A stretch of 64,000 nt of DNA from Silene latifolia (GCF_048544455.1 NC_133538.1:150616422-150680421); one strand, 5' to 3'. Counted from the first letter of the stretch, positions 46,819-57,850 are shown. Notes: a model not told the origin generated them from the sequence alone. Numbers and translations are program-made.

Positions 46819-46951
46819 TTTCACCTGACTTGTGATTTGGGAGCAACTTCTTGCCTGACTTGAAGTTAAGGGAGTAATTTTAGCATTTTGTTTTAAAAGG
46901 GAGTAATTTTAGCAAAACGTGTTTCATAAGGGAGTAATATCTAATTTACTC
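46819..46951 (-). repeat. Right terminal inverted repeat of the MULE
   Basis: 133 bp, reverse complement of the left end, followed by the 9-bp duplication TTAATATAA. Confidence 0.9.
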
Positions 46952-47087
46952 TTAATATAATTTAAGTTGAAAATTATCAGTAACTCTTTTTCAAGGAAAA
47001 ATAGATAAAATGAACATTATTTAATGGACGTTCTATTTTCCGATTAACTCTCATGAATCTCACTAATACAACCTCTAATTTTTATTA

Positions 47088-47178
47088 CTTCCTCAATTCA
47101 ACTTTTATCACCTCACTTCAATATAATACTCCTCATATAAATTGAAGAAATGGGGTGATAATTGTTGAATGGAGGGAG
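47088..47178. mobile_element. Short Stowaway-like MITE
   Basis: The inverted ends (CTTCCTCAATTCAAC and GTTGAATGGAGGGAG) continue inward as TTATCACCTCA / TGGGGTGATAA, with TA on both sides. 91 bp. Confidence 0.7.
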
Positions 47179-47226
47179 TATTAGTTTATGCACTAGTGAG
47201 TGTACTACTCCGTATTTCTTTGTGCT

Positions 47227-47390
47227 AACTCGACCGAGTACAATGGACTACTCGACCGGGTAGAGGACACTCGACCGAGTCATTCGCCGTACTCGATCGA
47301 GTGGATAGAAGGGATAGTTCCTAGTTGGTGTTTACTCGACCGAGTAGGTTCACCGCTCGGCCGAGTAGGTCTTGTTACTCGGTCGAGTCG
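47227..47390. repeat. Array of seven ACTCGACCGAGT-type palindromes
   Basis: Copies near 47227, 47250, 47269, 47290, 47333, 47355 and 47377. Each is CTCG-NN-CGAG (one has CGGG), with the central pair AC, AT, GC or GT, in otherwise ordinary sequence with irregular spacing. No gene; it may be part of an older LTR into which the copia element inserted. Confidence 0.75.
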
Positions 47391-47423
47391 GCCCGATCTG
47401 GGGAGTTCGCTCGGTTTTGTTTT

Positions 47424-47540
47424 TATTAGAATATGTAAATATTCCATATAGTTTTGATATTATCCTTGTAATATTTAGTTTGTTATTAGCTAACCTATTT
47501 AGGAGATTGACTCTCCATAATTAGTGGTCAACCCATGATT
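47424..47540 (+). repeat. Inverted LTR fragment at the left end of the copia insertion
   Basis: This 117-bp stretch is the exact reverse complement of 47643-47759, the outer half of the adjacent LTR. It is preceded by GTTTT (47419-47423), and the same GTTTT follows the far end of the element (52342-52346), so the fragment is inside the target duplication. Confidence 0.85.
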
Positions 47541-47759
47541 TAAAAGTGTTTAATCGGATGATTTTCTCATTGATATTCCTGCGTAATATATACAATCATA
47601 CAAACATATCTTAGGGAAACTAATCCCATTGATTGAGCCTAGAATCATGGGTTGACCACTAATTATGGAGAGTCAATCTCCTAAATAGGTTAGCTAATAA
47701 CAAACTAAATATTACAAGGATAATATCAAAACTATATGGAATATTTACATATTCTAATA
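47541..47759 (-). repeat. 3' LTR of the copia element
   Basis: 219 bp, identical to the right LTR. The minus strand begins TATTAGAATATG and ends CACTTTTA, so the termini are TA...TA and not the usual TG...CA. Confidence 0.88.
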
Positions 47760-47769
47760 CACCCCCTCA

Positions 47770-49260
47770 GTCGAAGCGGGAGGTGGTCGAATGCTGAGAC
47801 TAGCGCGGAAATCGTCGAACAAAACTTTAGGAAGCCCTTTAGTGAACACATCTGCGAATTGGTACCGTGACGGAACATGTCGGACTTGAACTTGACCAAG
47901 AGCGACCTTTTCCCGGACAAAGTGAATATCCAGTTCAATATGTTTCGTACGCTGATGATTAACTGGATTTTCCGAAAGATAAATGGCAGATACGTTGTCG
48001 CAATAAACCAATGTTGCTTTATGAATAGGACAATGTAGTTCGAGCAATAAGTTACGTACCCAACATGATTCGGCGACGGCATTGGCTACACCTCTATACT
48101 CGGCTTCAGCACTGGATTTAGAAAGTGTTGGTTGTCTTTTTGAAGACCAAGAAATGAGGTTATCACCAAGATAGACACAATAGCCGGATGTAGACCGGCG
48201 GGTGTCGGGACAGCCTCCCCAATCGGCATCGCTGTATACAGTGAGCTTGGTGGCAGAGGATTCGGTGATGTGTAGGCCATAGTGTGACGTTCCCTTCACA
48301 TAGCGAATGATCCGTTTGAGGGCACCGAAGTAGTGAGCATCACGGGGATCGTGCATAAATAAGCAAATCTGTTGCACGGCATATGATATGTCGGGTCGAG
48401 TGAAGGTAAGGTATTGGAGAGCTCCGGCGAGACTACGATAAAGGGTGGGATCCGAAACAGGAGCACCGGCAGAACCACTCAATTTCGACTTTGTGTCGAC
48501 TGGAGTTTGAGCAGGCTTGCAAGATTGCATCTTAGCGCGAGATACAATGTCCTCGGCATATTTTTGTTGGTGCAAAAACAGTCCCTTAGAATGACGGACA
48601 GCAGCAACTCCGAGAAAATAATTTAATGGGCCGAGGTCTGTCATTGCGAACTCGGAGCTGAGATGTGACATGATCTGCACTCTTAAAGAATTAGTAAAAG
48701 TGACCAAAATAATGTCATCAACATATAATAATAAATAAGCCGTATTGTCACCGTCGCGATAAATAAAAAGAGAAGTGTCAGACTTGCTATTTTGAAAACC
48801 AATGGTCGAGACAAATGTAGCAAATCGATGGTACCACGCGCGCGGTGCTTGCTTTAGGCCATAGAGAGATTTATTGAGGAGGCAGACATGATCGGGGTGA
48901 GTGCTATCCCGAAAACCCGGTGGCTGATACATATATACCGTTTCAGCCAAATTACCATGAAGAAATGCATTCTTCACATCAAGTTGCCGAATGGACCATT
49001 TCTTTGAAACGGCAAGGCTAAGGACCGTCCGAATGGTAGTGGGCTTGACCACGGGACTAAATGTCTCGTCACAATCGACACCAACCTGTTGAGACCTGCC
49101 ATTGACAACCAACCGAGCTTTGTATCGCTCCAAATCACCATTAGCTTTGAATTTATGCTTAAATAGCCAAATACAACGAGTAATATTGACATCGGGGGGT
49201 CGAGGCACAAGAATCCAAGTCTTATTCTTAATGAGCGCATCAAATTCATCTTTCATGGCA
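47770..49260 (-). mobile_element. Reverse transcriptase and RNase H region of the copia element
   Basis: The minus strand reads KTWILVPRPPDVNITRCIW, LDVKNAFLHGNLAETVYMYQ, SLYGLKQAPRAWY, the catalytic YVDDIILV, then RNase H with ADWGGCPDTRRSTSGYCVYL and SSAEAEYRGVANA. This is a full copia RT/RNase H segment; limits approximate. Confidence 0.9.
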
Positions 49261-49649
49261 TTTTTCCAATTAGGGTCATTAAGAGCGTCGATAGGATTTT
49301 TTTGGCACGGGAGACAGGCTAGTAGTGGCGCTTAAATTCATCCGGTGAGTTGGCTTGAAGATACCATGCTGAGCACGGGTTGTCATTTGTGGAGACAAGG
49401 TGGGTTGGGTATGGGGAGGAGAGGCCGTGGTTGAAGGAGGTGTGGGGGACGGTGAGGGGGCAGTGGACACAGTAGGCGTGTTGACCTCCGAGGGAGTATG
49501 AGGGATAGGGGTCGACACGGGTGTGTGGGGTGAGGGTGGTGTGTCCGGGGCTGCAGGTTCGACACCATGGGGTGAAGGACGCTGGATATGGGCAGCCATA
49601 TACGGAGTCAGGTCGTTAGATAAAAACTCGTAAGTGGAATTGGTTGGGG

Positions 49650-50550
49650 AAAATGTTTCGGCAAAGGGGAAGGTAGACTCATCAAACGTAACGTGTCTTG
49701 CTATGAAAATTTTCCGAGTGGCCAAATCCACACACTTATAACCTCGATATTAGACGGGTAGCCGAGGAAGACGCACGGTGTAGCACGGGGAGCTAGCTTG
49801 TGAATGGTTGAGGGAGGGATATGAGGAAAGCATAGACATCCAAAGGTGCGGAGGTGTGTGTAGGCCGGAATTCGGGCATAGAGACTAGCTGTAGGTGAGT
49901 CGAAGAGGTTGGCTTTGCTAGGGAGGATGTTGTGGATGTAAGTTGCCATGTCGGGGGCATGGTGCCACATATTGGGAGGCATGTGAGCGTGAATAAGAAG
50001 GGTACGCATGATATTATTGATGGTACAAATTTTTCGCTCGGCCTTACCATTTTGTGGTGATGTATGGGGGCAAGAAAATCGGAACAACATACCATTACTA
50101 GCAAAGAATTTGTGAAAGGAGGAGTTGTCGTATTCGCGACCATTATCACATTGAAGATTTTTAATGGGGCAATTAAATTGGGTCTTTATCATGTTGTAGA
50201 AGGTTTGAAAAATAGCATATACATTCGATTTATTTGTAATAGGATAGGTCCATAGAAAATTAGTGTAATCATCAAGAAACAAAATATAATATCGATGGCC
50301 TAAATTACTTGGAATCGGAGATGTCCATAAATCGGAATGTAAAATATCAAATGGGGAAATAGTACGTGATAAAGACGGATAAAACGGAAGCTTCACATGC
50401 TTCCCTAGCTGACACGAACGACAAACAGTAAGTTAGGGCTACATGAGATAGTCTTATTCTTGCAAAGGGAATTAAAAATATTGGAGCCGGGATGTCCAAG
50501 GCGAGCATGCCAGACCGTGGACGGTACAGTCACAAAAGCTTGAGGAATTG
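49650..50550 (-). mobile_element. Integrase region of the copia element
   Basis: The minus strand shows WHARLGHPG (zinc-binding side), FDILHSDLWTSPIPS, YILFLDDYTNFLWTYPI, CDNGREYDN and SCPHTSPQNGKAERKI, the DDE-type integrase core of copia elements, followed by GYPS near the C-terminus. Limits approximate. Confidence 0.85.
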
Positions 50551-50569
50551 GTGGGTCGGGTTGGGTGGA

Positions 50570-50920
50570 TGGCATGAGAGGATATAGTTCACCCGTGCTA
50601 TGGCTTCTCATAATCGGCGTCCCCGTCTTGAGATCCTTCACAGTAAAGCCAAACGGATCAAATTCAACAGAGACACTATTATCGGTGGTGAATTGTCTTA
50701 CCAAGATAAGGTTTTTAATTATATTCGGGACATGTAAGACATTTTTTAAGACAAGGGAATTATGTGGGGAAGGTAGAGTCATAGTGCCACGACCTACTAT
50801 TTGAATTAAATGACCATTTCCGACTACAATATGACGCATATTACTCAAAGAAGAATAAGAAGAGAGAGTACCGTTGTTGGACATCATATGCGAAGACGCC
50901 CCAGTATCCATATACAAGTT
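50570..50920 (-). mobile_element. Protease region of the copia element
   Basis: The minus strand reads [16 protein letters not shown], the DTGA active-site motif of the copia protease. Confidence 0.85.
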
Positions 50921-50949
50921 GTCATCCGGCTGTTGAAGCGACAAATTAT

Positions 50950-52033
50950 GCATAACGGTCGCGATGTCAGTAGGAACGAGTGCTCCTGATGGCATTCCAG
51001 TAGCATTCAGATGAGCATAAAAGGCGTGTTGTGGCCGTGGTCCTAGTATCCCCTGTGAGCGTGAGGCCGACAGACCAGGTGTCCATCCAGTCGTGGGATA
51101 AGCGCAAGGTGGAACAGTCCACCCCTGCGGTGCGGGATTCTGCCACGGGGAGAGTGGGACCCACGTCCAACCAGTGGGTGCCGTAGTAGTCTGCGAAGAC
51201 CGAGAACCACCACCATTCCCATTACTAGAATTGTTTTGAGAACCACCATTATTACCCTTCCCCCGATTATTGTAGCGATTCTTACCTTTGCCCTTAGAAT
51301 TATTATAGTTATTCTTTGAGCGAGAATGAGAGCCACCATTGTTGGAGGACGAGTGATTGGTGTCGGTTGTGGTGTCTGGTGAAGAGGCAACAAGAGCAGA
51401 CTCCGTTGTCTTGGCACGACGAGTCTCTTCCAGAGTGAGCATAGATCTTGCTTTGTAAAAGGGAGGAAGCGGGTCACTCTGTTGAATGATGGTAGCAACA
51501 CCATCATAACCATCAGACAAGTGAGTGACCAATTGAAGGACTAGTCGTATCTCAGAGACAGGCGCCCCAACATTAGCCAATTGATCGGCTATCATTTTCA
51601 ATGCTTGACATTACGACGAAACATTGGGATAATTATCCATATGGATATTTGTAAACTGCTGCTCCAACATGACGGCTCGAGAATTTTGGTTATCATTAAA
51701 GATATCCTTGAGACGGTTCCATGCCTTTTGTGCCGATGCCCCGGGTTCGAGTATGGTGTGTAGAAGATCGAGAGAAATTGTGCTATAGATCCATTGCTTA
51801 ACAATGGCATCCAAGCGGTCCCATTGGGCGTCCTTGTTGAGGACTGCATTGGCAGGAGGAGCGATATGGTCCAAAACGTCAAACGCGCGAGCCGTGTTTA
51901 GGAATAGCTCGGCCCATGAAGCGTAATGAACGTTCTCATTCTCGAGGATGATGGGAACGAAGTTCTTGATGTTGGATACGGAATAGGCAGGGTGAAAGGA
52001 TGGGGAAGATGATTTTGTTGCGTCGTTTGTCAT
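50950..52033 (-). mobile_element. Gag region of the copia element
   Basis: Begins MTNDATKSSSPSF with the gag motif VHYASWAELFLNTARAFDVL and KQWIYSTISLDLLHTIL (UBN2/retrotran gag type). It ends in an Asn/Gly/Ser-rich basic segment with no CCHC knuckle visible to me. Limits approximate. Confidence 0.82.
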
Positions 52034-52111
52034 GGTGTTGAAGAGAAGGAAGAAAGGAGGAAGAACAGAGTATGAAGAAGAAGAGGCAGCGGAAGAAGAG
52101 GATCAGAAGAA

Positions 52112-52122
52112 CACTGATACCA
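52112..52122 (-). promoter_or_regulatory. Primer-binding site of the copia element
   Basis: The minus strand reads TGGTATCAGTG directly after the LTR end, a near match to the tRNA-iMet primer sequence TGGTATCAGAGC. Confidence 0.8.
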
Positions 52123-52341
52123 TAAAAGTGTTTAATCGGATGATTTTCTCATTGATATTCCTGCGTAATATATACAATCATACAAACATATCTTAGGGAA
52201 ACTAATCCCATTGATTGAGCCTAGAATCATGGGTTGACCACTAATTATGGAGAGTCAATCTCCTAAATAGGTTAGCTAATAACAAACTAAATATTACAAG
52301 GATAATATCAAAACTATATGGAATATTTACATATTCTAATA
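52123..52341 (-). repeat. 5' LTR of the copia element
   Basis: 219 bp, identical to the left LTR, followed by GTTTT, which matches the five bases before the inverted fragment at 47424. Confidence 0.88.
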
Positions 52342-53220
52342 GTTTTGTTTTAAACCTAGGGTTTTGGGCACCTTATAACCTTTCACCTAGAAAGTCACCC
52401 TAAAAACATCTTTATTTAGTAAGGATTCATCCATTCTAATCACCTCTTAGTAAGTTTATACTAATCTTCCTTTGATTTTGAAACTAAGTTATCTTCTACC
52501 ACTATTAATCATCTTCATGGAGGCTAGACTTAGAACCTAAGAACTTGTTGTGTTCCACTCACCTTCTGAGACAAACCTTAACTTGGGGATTTTGGGGAAT
52601 TACTTACAATTGGACAATTAATTAAGGAATAGAAGTTGATATGTATATTATTATGTTGTTTAGGGAGCAACTTTATAGATGAGCGCTTTTGGTTGTTGAT
52701 TTGTTGAAGAACTTGCTTAAAGGTAGAGACTTTATCTACTCAACTCTTGGATTATGTGTTTCTTTGAATTTCATGGTTGTTATTGAATATGTGACAATGA
52801 GTCTTGATACTATGATGATGAATAAAGGTCATTCACGTGTTATGGATGTAGCAAGGTTGTATTGTGGTTATATGAATTGACTTGACATTGGACTTTGTTT
52901 GTTAGGGACCGCTACGGGTAACCGGTTTCCTTGGGCACCGTCGTACGTGGAGGGCCACCCGTGAGTTCCCCTTTGTGGGGCCGCCACAAGGAGGATGTGC
53001 ACATTTATGATCCCGAAGAGGTTTGATCAGATTATGCTAGGTTCGAGTGAAGCTCACTTGGATGGGGCTTGGTGAAGCTAGGCATGGGTGCCAATGCTAG
53101 GTCCGTAGCAACCATGGTGAACGGCTATTCTAGCTCAAGGGAGCATGTGTGTTTAAATCCAATGTTTGGATTAAATACACACCTATTTATTAGTAGTTAT
53201 TTCCTTGTTTATTTCCCTTA

Positions 53221-53509
53221 GGGGGGTGTTCGGTTGGGAGGTTTGGAATGGAATGGAATGGATTCTAGTCACTCTAGTGTTTGGTTGGGGTGTTTTGGAA
53301 TGGAGTTATAATCCTGATGGATTCTCTTTCCACTCCAACCCCTTGGAATCTCATACCCACCTCCTCCCCATGGATTCAAACTCCATTCTTTCATGTTTAT
53401 TTTTCTAATGAACCAAACATATTTTAGAAGGTATGGAATTGGAACCCCATATTCCTATGGTTTCTCATTCCAATCCATTCCATTCCTAAGTAGTGAACCA
53501 AACGACCTC
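53221..53509. mobile_element. Tourist-like MITE, sister of the copy in TIC110 intron 7
   Basis: Ends GGGGGGTGTTCGGTT and (other strand) GAGGTCGTTTGGTT with TTA on each side (53218-53220, 53510-53512). The interior repeats GGAATGGAATGGAATGG and matches the copy at 38183-38481. Confidence 0.8.
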
Positions 53510-53795
53510 TTAATGTTTTGCATAAATGATGGTAGTAATGGTTGCTGTTAATTAGGATAGTTACAACACTTAACACCCCCTCTAAATGTTTATTTCAGTT
53601 ACAACTCATGGGTAAATGCCCTCTTAATTGCTCTTAATTAGCTTTGAACAGTTTCTAGACGTGTTGAAGGCTATTTATAGGCCTGATTGTGAGCTTATAA
53701 GACATGAATCATTATCCAAGAAAAAAGACAATAAGATAAACACTTGTGTTTTCTCTCTCATTTGAGTGTGTAGTTTACATACCAAGTTTGAGTTA

Positions 53796-54325
53796 CTTTT
53801 CGACGCGTTTCAAGCCTAACTAGATTGTTTCTCAATAGGTCTTGAGTTTAATCAACCCCATTGGCAAATTATAGGTCTAGTTTGTCAAATATCCTTGCAA
53901 ATCAGATCAGGTCGTACCTAGTACGTTCAGATCTTATTTGTTCTTTCATTGTTACCGTTTAAAACCATTATTACAATTCCAGAATATGAAATCGAGCAGT
54001 TTAACTGACTGTTCAGTTCGTTACTATTGTTTTTATTCAACGCGTTTTGAGTAATTACTCGATAATTCTCAATAGGTCTTAAGCTTTGATCACCATTGTC
54101 GAGTTATAGGTCTAACTCGCCAAATATCAGTCCTTAGTTCGATAATTGATTACTTCAAATATCGCTGTTCAGATTGGGTTGCATCTAGTGCATTTAAATC
54201 TCGTTGTGTGTTTGTTGTTCTAAGACTTCCGCTACCAACTCAATCAATTTCAAACAGTCTATAAAACAGTTCAGTTCCCATAAAACTCGACAATCAAACA
54301 GTTCAACTGACTGTTCAGGACGTTG
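53796..54325 (+). repeat. Two diverged tandem units of about 250 bp
   Basis: Unit 1 (from GACGCGTTTCAAGC) and unit 2 (from AACGCGTTTTGAG) share CTCAATAGGTCTT, ATAGGTCTA, CCAAATATC-like words, a GTTCAGAT block and the terminal AACTGACTGTTCAG. It is probably an internal duplication of an old LTR. Confidence 0.6.
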
Positions 54326-55076
54326 GTTTTCCGCTGCACTCACACGAGTTCTATTCTTTGAATCCAACTCGTATCAGTGTTTGTGGTCGAGCATGTTCGC
54401 CATGTGATTTGAGTATCACTTGTTTGCCGTGTGATTTGTAGCACGCTTATTACGTGTGAGTTGTAGCACGTGCCCGGGTCCATTTGAATTGTCAATCATG
54501 TGAGTCAAGAGTTGCCTTGTTATTATTATGTGTTGGTCGGAAATTTAGATAATGATGTTTAATTAGGCTAGAAACATGAGTTGAGGTTGTTGGTCGTATG
54601 TATCGAGCATTGCCACTTTGTGGTTTAATTGTGTACGGAATTTCTCTATCCAACCTTGTGTTGACTTGTGTGTTACTTGTGTTAAAAATTATTTTTTAAA
54701 ACTATTTACCGTGATCAGAATGATATTTCCGGTCATGTGGTGAGTATGCTGACTTTCAGGTGATTAATGATGGTGGATGCTTGTGGGGGCGTAGCCGCGT
54801 AGGGCCTTGAGGGGCGAGTTTGACATCGATCCGAGAGTTGGCCTCAGCTTACTAGTTTTGACACTAGACTTATTTATGTTTCCGCTTTTCTTTAGTTTGA
54901 TTTTGGAACTTGTAATTTGACAATTTTGGAACTTATTTTGTATATATTTTGGCATTAAACTTTGAGCCTTTAAATTGTTGCATGATTGTGGTTTTGATTA
55001 CACTACCTCGGAAAACCGAGATGAGTAACATCCCCATTTACCTTGGTCGGGTAAGTGAGGGTGTAAGGGTGTTACA

Positions 55077-56186
55077 ATTTACATCGTTCATAGATTAGTT
55101 GATGGTATAAGTTTTAACCTCGCAAGTGCATGTGATCGTTGCACAATTAAGGATCGAACCACAAGGAGCAAGTAGAATACTAATCGTTATGTTCACGCGT
55201 TTAGCTAAGTTGAATACAACAAGGATGATTGATTATCTAAAGAGCCAAACTAATTATCAAGAAATGAAATAAACTAAATAGTACTCTAAATAAAGAAGCA
55301 AACAAATAAATTCGGTTTTACTCGATTGATAAAAGGCCTAGGGCACGATTAGACTACAAACATTCATAATTACCATGTAATTCCGCCAATTAGTCATCTA
55401 GGGGTAATAAAGTGGGGAAAAACGCCTCTAATTCGCTTATTAACTCCCTCCCAGGTTCATAATATGACATTAGACATCCCGACTCACCTCCTTCCCGGGT
55501 TTGTGACTCGGATTCCCCGACTCAATACTTTAATGCAAAAAGAACACGCGCTATTCTCTAAGCACTCAAGTATCGCTCAAAAACAGTAAGCTTACGATAG
55601 ATTCCCAGATTTTCCAACCCTTTTTCCCAAAGGCAAAGGTCAATCTGGTTCCCAAAGGCACCCCCATTAGGCTCTCCCTCTCGGGTTCAACCCAAATAGG
55701 CTAAAGATGCAAATAGGTGGTTAATCTAGGACCTAACCAATTCCCATTGGTGGACAAGGGTCATCAAACAACCAAAATCCCAAATACAACACTAACAATG
55801 ATAAATCCTTTGATGAACCCCACTAATTACCCCCTCAACAACTAACTTAAATGGAACCGATCATGTTAATTACCCTTGTTAGTGCCTAATCGCACCCTAG
55901 TTAAAGGACTACTCACTATTCATGTTGATTAAGACTAAACAATTGATAAAGGTGGAAACTAAGCATGCAATTAATTAAGTGAAAGAGGAGTGTCAATTAA
56001 TTAAACTAAGATTAAGATGGAACAAATGAAAAAGAGCAAACTTTATCACAACCAATCAAAGATCCTAATTTTACTAGAGCAACAACACCAAACAACATGA
56101 ACAAGATGAACAAGAGAGAGCAAATTTCTATTCTAGCAACAAACAAGGGAAATCCGAACACAAACAATCAATAGAAACTAAGATTC
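55077..56186 (-). repeat. Left part of a gypsy-like LTR D split by the LINE
   Basis: Contains AACCTCGCAAGTGCATGTGA and GGATCGAACCACAAGGAG, phrases common in LTR ends of plant Ty3/gypsy elements. The matching right part resumes after the LINE and ends at 62659. No coding sequence. Confidence 0.5.
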
Positions 56187-57560
56187 AGCCTAAAGGTGTT
56201 GTTTTTAAAGATGTCTCTGATAAACATGTTAAGACTCCTCTTGTTCATGTTGAAGGAAAAGGTAAAGAAAAAGTATCTTCTGATGTCTCTAATGAATCTG
56301 TTGATGCTGTAGCTGCCATTGTTCTAGGGGTGGTGGATTTGGTCGAGGGTCATTCTGTGGAACCTTGTCAAATTACCACTTTTGAATCTAGTAAATTAGT
56401 TTCGTCCATTACTGCTCCCAGGGGCGGATCCAGGCCCATTTTACTAGGGCTATAGCCCTAGTAGTTTCCAGGGATAAAAATTAGATATACATAATAGAGT
56501 AGTAAATATTCAGGTAATCCTCTCTGCCATAGTGGTTTGGCTGTCAGTTTTCAGAGGCAAGACCTGGGTTCGATTCTCTATGCGGCTATTATTTCATAAA
56601 CATCTCACCAATTTAATAATATTTGCCTTAGCATATTATACCCTTATATTTTTTAGTTTTTGTTTTCATCTTATATGATCATGCATTTTGAGCGATCAAT
56701 TTTTTATCTATCTTGGCCCATGAAATTGGATCTTGTTTTCTTTTGTGAAGATATAAGCATCAATTTTAACTCTCCGACTCGTTTTAATGTACAAATTAAA
56801 TCATCATTATGAGTTACGGGCAAGTAACAAAACATACTATATGTACATCATTGAAAATGAAGTTCACTAATAACATTTTACACACTCAATTTAAGTGGTT
56901 AGTCGCTATAAGTACTTGAATAATTATAAAATAGTTTGCTCAGTTTACGACTTATGAGTAATCGAGTATTGAAAAGTCGATAAAATGCCAACTTAAAACA
57001 CGAAATTTGTATGTATGGGTAAAATATCACGAAAATGCCACACAAAATATACTCCACAATAATATCAGGTAAAAGCATGAATACTTATCGACTTAAAAAG
57101 CCTTCTAATGTATTTCTGACCTTAAAAAAAAATTAGCCCTAGGTACATACGATTCCTAGTTCCACCCCTGACTGCTCCCGAAACTCTTTCTGTCCTTGTT
57201 GTTTCTCCCAAGAAGCCTGTTATCTCGTTGCCTGAGAAAATTATTGCCGTCAACCCCTTTGCCCTGCCGGGGGAGGGATCCTCTACTGCTCTGAGTGCTG
57301 GTAATGTCACTCCCGATGATTACCTCGCTGACTTTGTCTACGATGATGATGATTTATTAGATGACGAGGGCATGTTAGCTGAACATTCTTTTCATTCCAT
57401 GAACTCCAGCAGCTCCTTTGTTAAGAAGATAGGGTACCTTGAGTTTGGTGAGAATGACACGGGTAATACTTCTATTGACTCGGACTCAGTTAAAAGAAAT
57501 ATTGGTGATTCCGATGAGATGGATTCTGCATCCACCGGGTCTAAAAGAACAAGAACCTAA
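56187..57560 (+). pseudogene. LINE ORF1 C-terminal part, split by an hAT-type element
   Basis: An open, Ser/Asp/Val-rich reading frame runs from the LINE start to the hAT element and resumes after it (PETLSVLVVSPKKPV onward), ending in DSASTGSKRTRT at 57560. It is an acidic region of the ORF1 type with no RRM or zinc knuckle left, so the N-terminal nucleic-acid-binding half is missing. Assignment rests on position upstream of ORF2. Confidence 0.55.
56419..57170. mobile_element. Non-autonomous hAT-type element (752 bp) with tRNA-like core
   Basis: Ends CAGGGGCGGATCCAGG and (other strand) CAGGGGTGGAACTAGG, flanked by an exact 8-bp duplication ACTGCTCC (56411-56418 and 57171-57178), the hAT hallmark. 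At 56524-56576 there is a tRNA-like promoter: an A-box-like GCCATAGTGGTTTGG and a B-box GGTTCGATTC about 33 bases later. No transposase is encoded. Confidence 0.9.
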
Positions 57561-57608
57561 GAGGGTTTTTTTCCCTCTTCACCCATACCCTTTTATTTAA
57601 TCTATGTT

Positions 57609-57850
57609 TTTTTTTTTTATGAAAAGGAAACTAGGTTGATCTTTAGATCAACCTATAACATCCTTACGGATGAGAAAGGTAAAAGGAAATCTCGGAGTTC
57701 CAAAATACCAGGCAAACCAAATATGGGGAAGAAGAAGATGAAGGGTCAGTGGGAAAGTGACTCTCAAAAGAGAGAGTCTAAAACACAACCCACATGAAAA
57801 AGTTCCAGAAAACAAAGAGAGTTGAGAGCACACCAACATAGATAAGATCT
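57609..57850 (-). mobile_element. Inverted LINE 3' tail fragment
   Basis: On the minus strand it ends CCTAGTTTCCTTTTCAT followed by a poly-A run (poly-T at 57609-57620). The 60-70 bases before the tail match the 3' end of the surrounding LINE at 61760-61830, including a CATCCG-AAGGATG hairpin and a GATCAACC hairpin. It is therefore a second, short, oppositely oriented insertion of the same or a related LINE family. Its 5' limit is unclear. Confidence 0.7.

Larger units (their letters stand above)
41504..46951. mobile_element. Mutator-like element (MULE), 5.45 kb
   Basis: The 133-bp terminal inverted repeats (41504-41636 and 46819-46951) appear identical in my reading. They are flanked by the 9-bp duplication TTAATATAA (41495-41503 and 46952-46960), diagnostic of Mutator-type transposition. 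Inside are a minus-strand transposase gene and a convergent plus-strand GRF zinc-finger pseudogene. The TIRs themselves contain short repeats (AATTACTCCCTT twice). TIR identity implies a fairly recent insertion, yet the transposase is decayed, so it was probably mobilised in trans. Confidence 0.92.
47424..52341 (-). mobile_element. Young Ty1/copia retrotransposon, Ale/Retrofit-like
   Basis: Minus strand: 5' LTR (52123-52341), tRNA-Met-type primer site (TGGTATCAGTG), gag, protease, integrase, reverse transcriptase and RNase H, polypurine tract (CTGAGGGGGTG), then 3' LTR (47541-47759). The two 219-bp LTRs read as identical, so insertion is recent, yet the coding part has about five breaks, so it is dead and was presumably copied by others' enzymes. 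The gene order protease-integrase-RT is copia; very short LTRs and compact size fit the Ale/Retrofit group, as an inference. An extra inverted LTR fragment is at its left end. Confidence 0.88.
52347..55076. other. Noncoding LTR-like region continuing the copia target sequence
   Basis: No gene found; the short open frames have no family resemblance. The right end (GTGAGGGTGTAAGGGTGTTACA, compressible to GTGTTACA near 55076) and a preceding CCTCGGAAAACCGAG hairpin look like the 3' end of a plus-strand chromovirus LTR, but no primer site follows. A tandem duplication and a Tourist-like MITE lie inside. Confidence 0.4.

Noticed and set aside
47227-47390. Palindrome array as a CRISPR-like array
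   Set aside because: Repeats are only 12 bases, spacing is irregular, and the context is plant nuclear DNA; no cas genes.
52689-52880. Small plus-strand open frame as a host gene
   Set aside because: No recognisable domain, no splice or promoter context, and it lies in LTR-like repeat sequence.
56524-56592. True tRNA gene
   Set aside because: Only promoter-box-like motifs are evident; I could not find a convincing acceptor stem or anticodon arm, and it lies within an hAT-type element.
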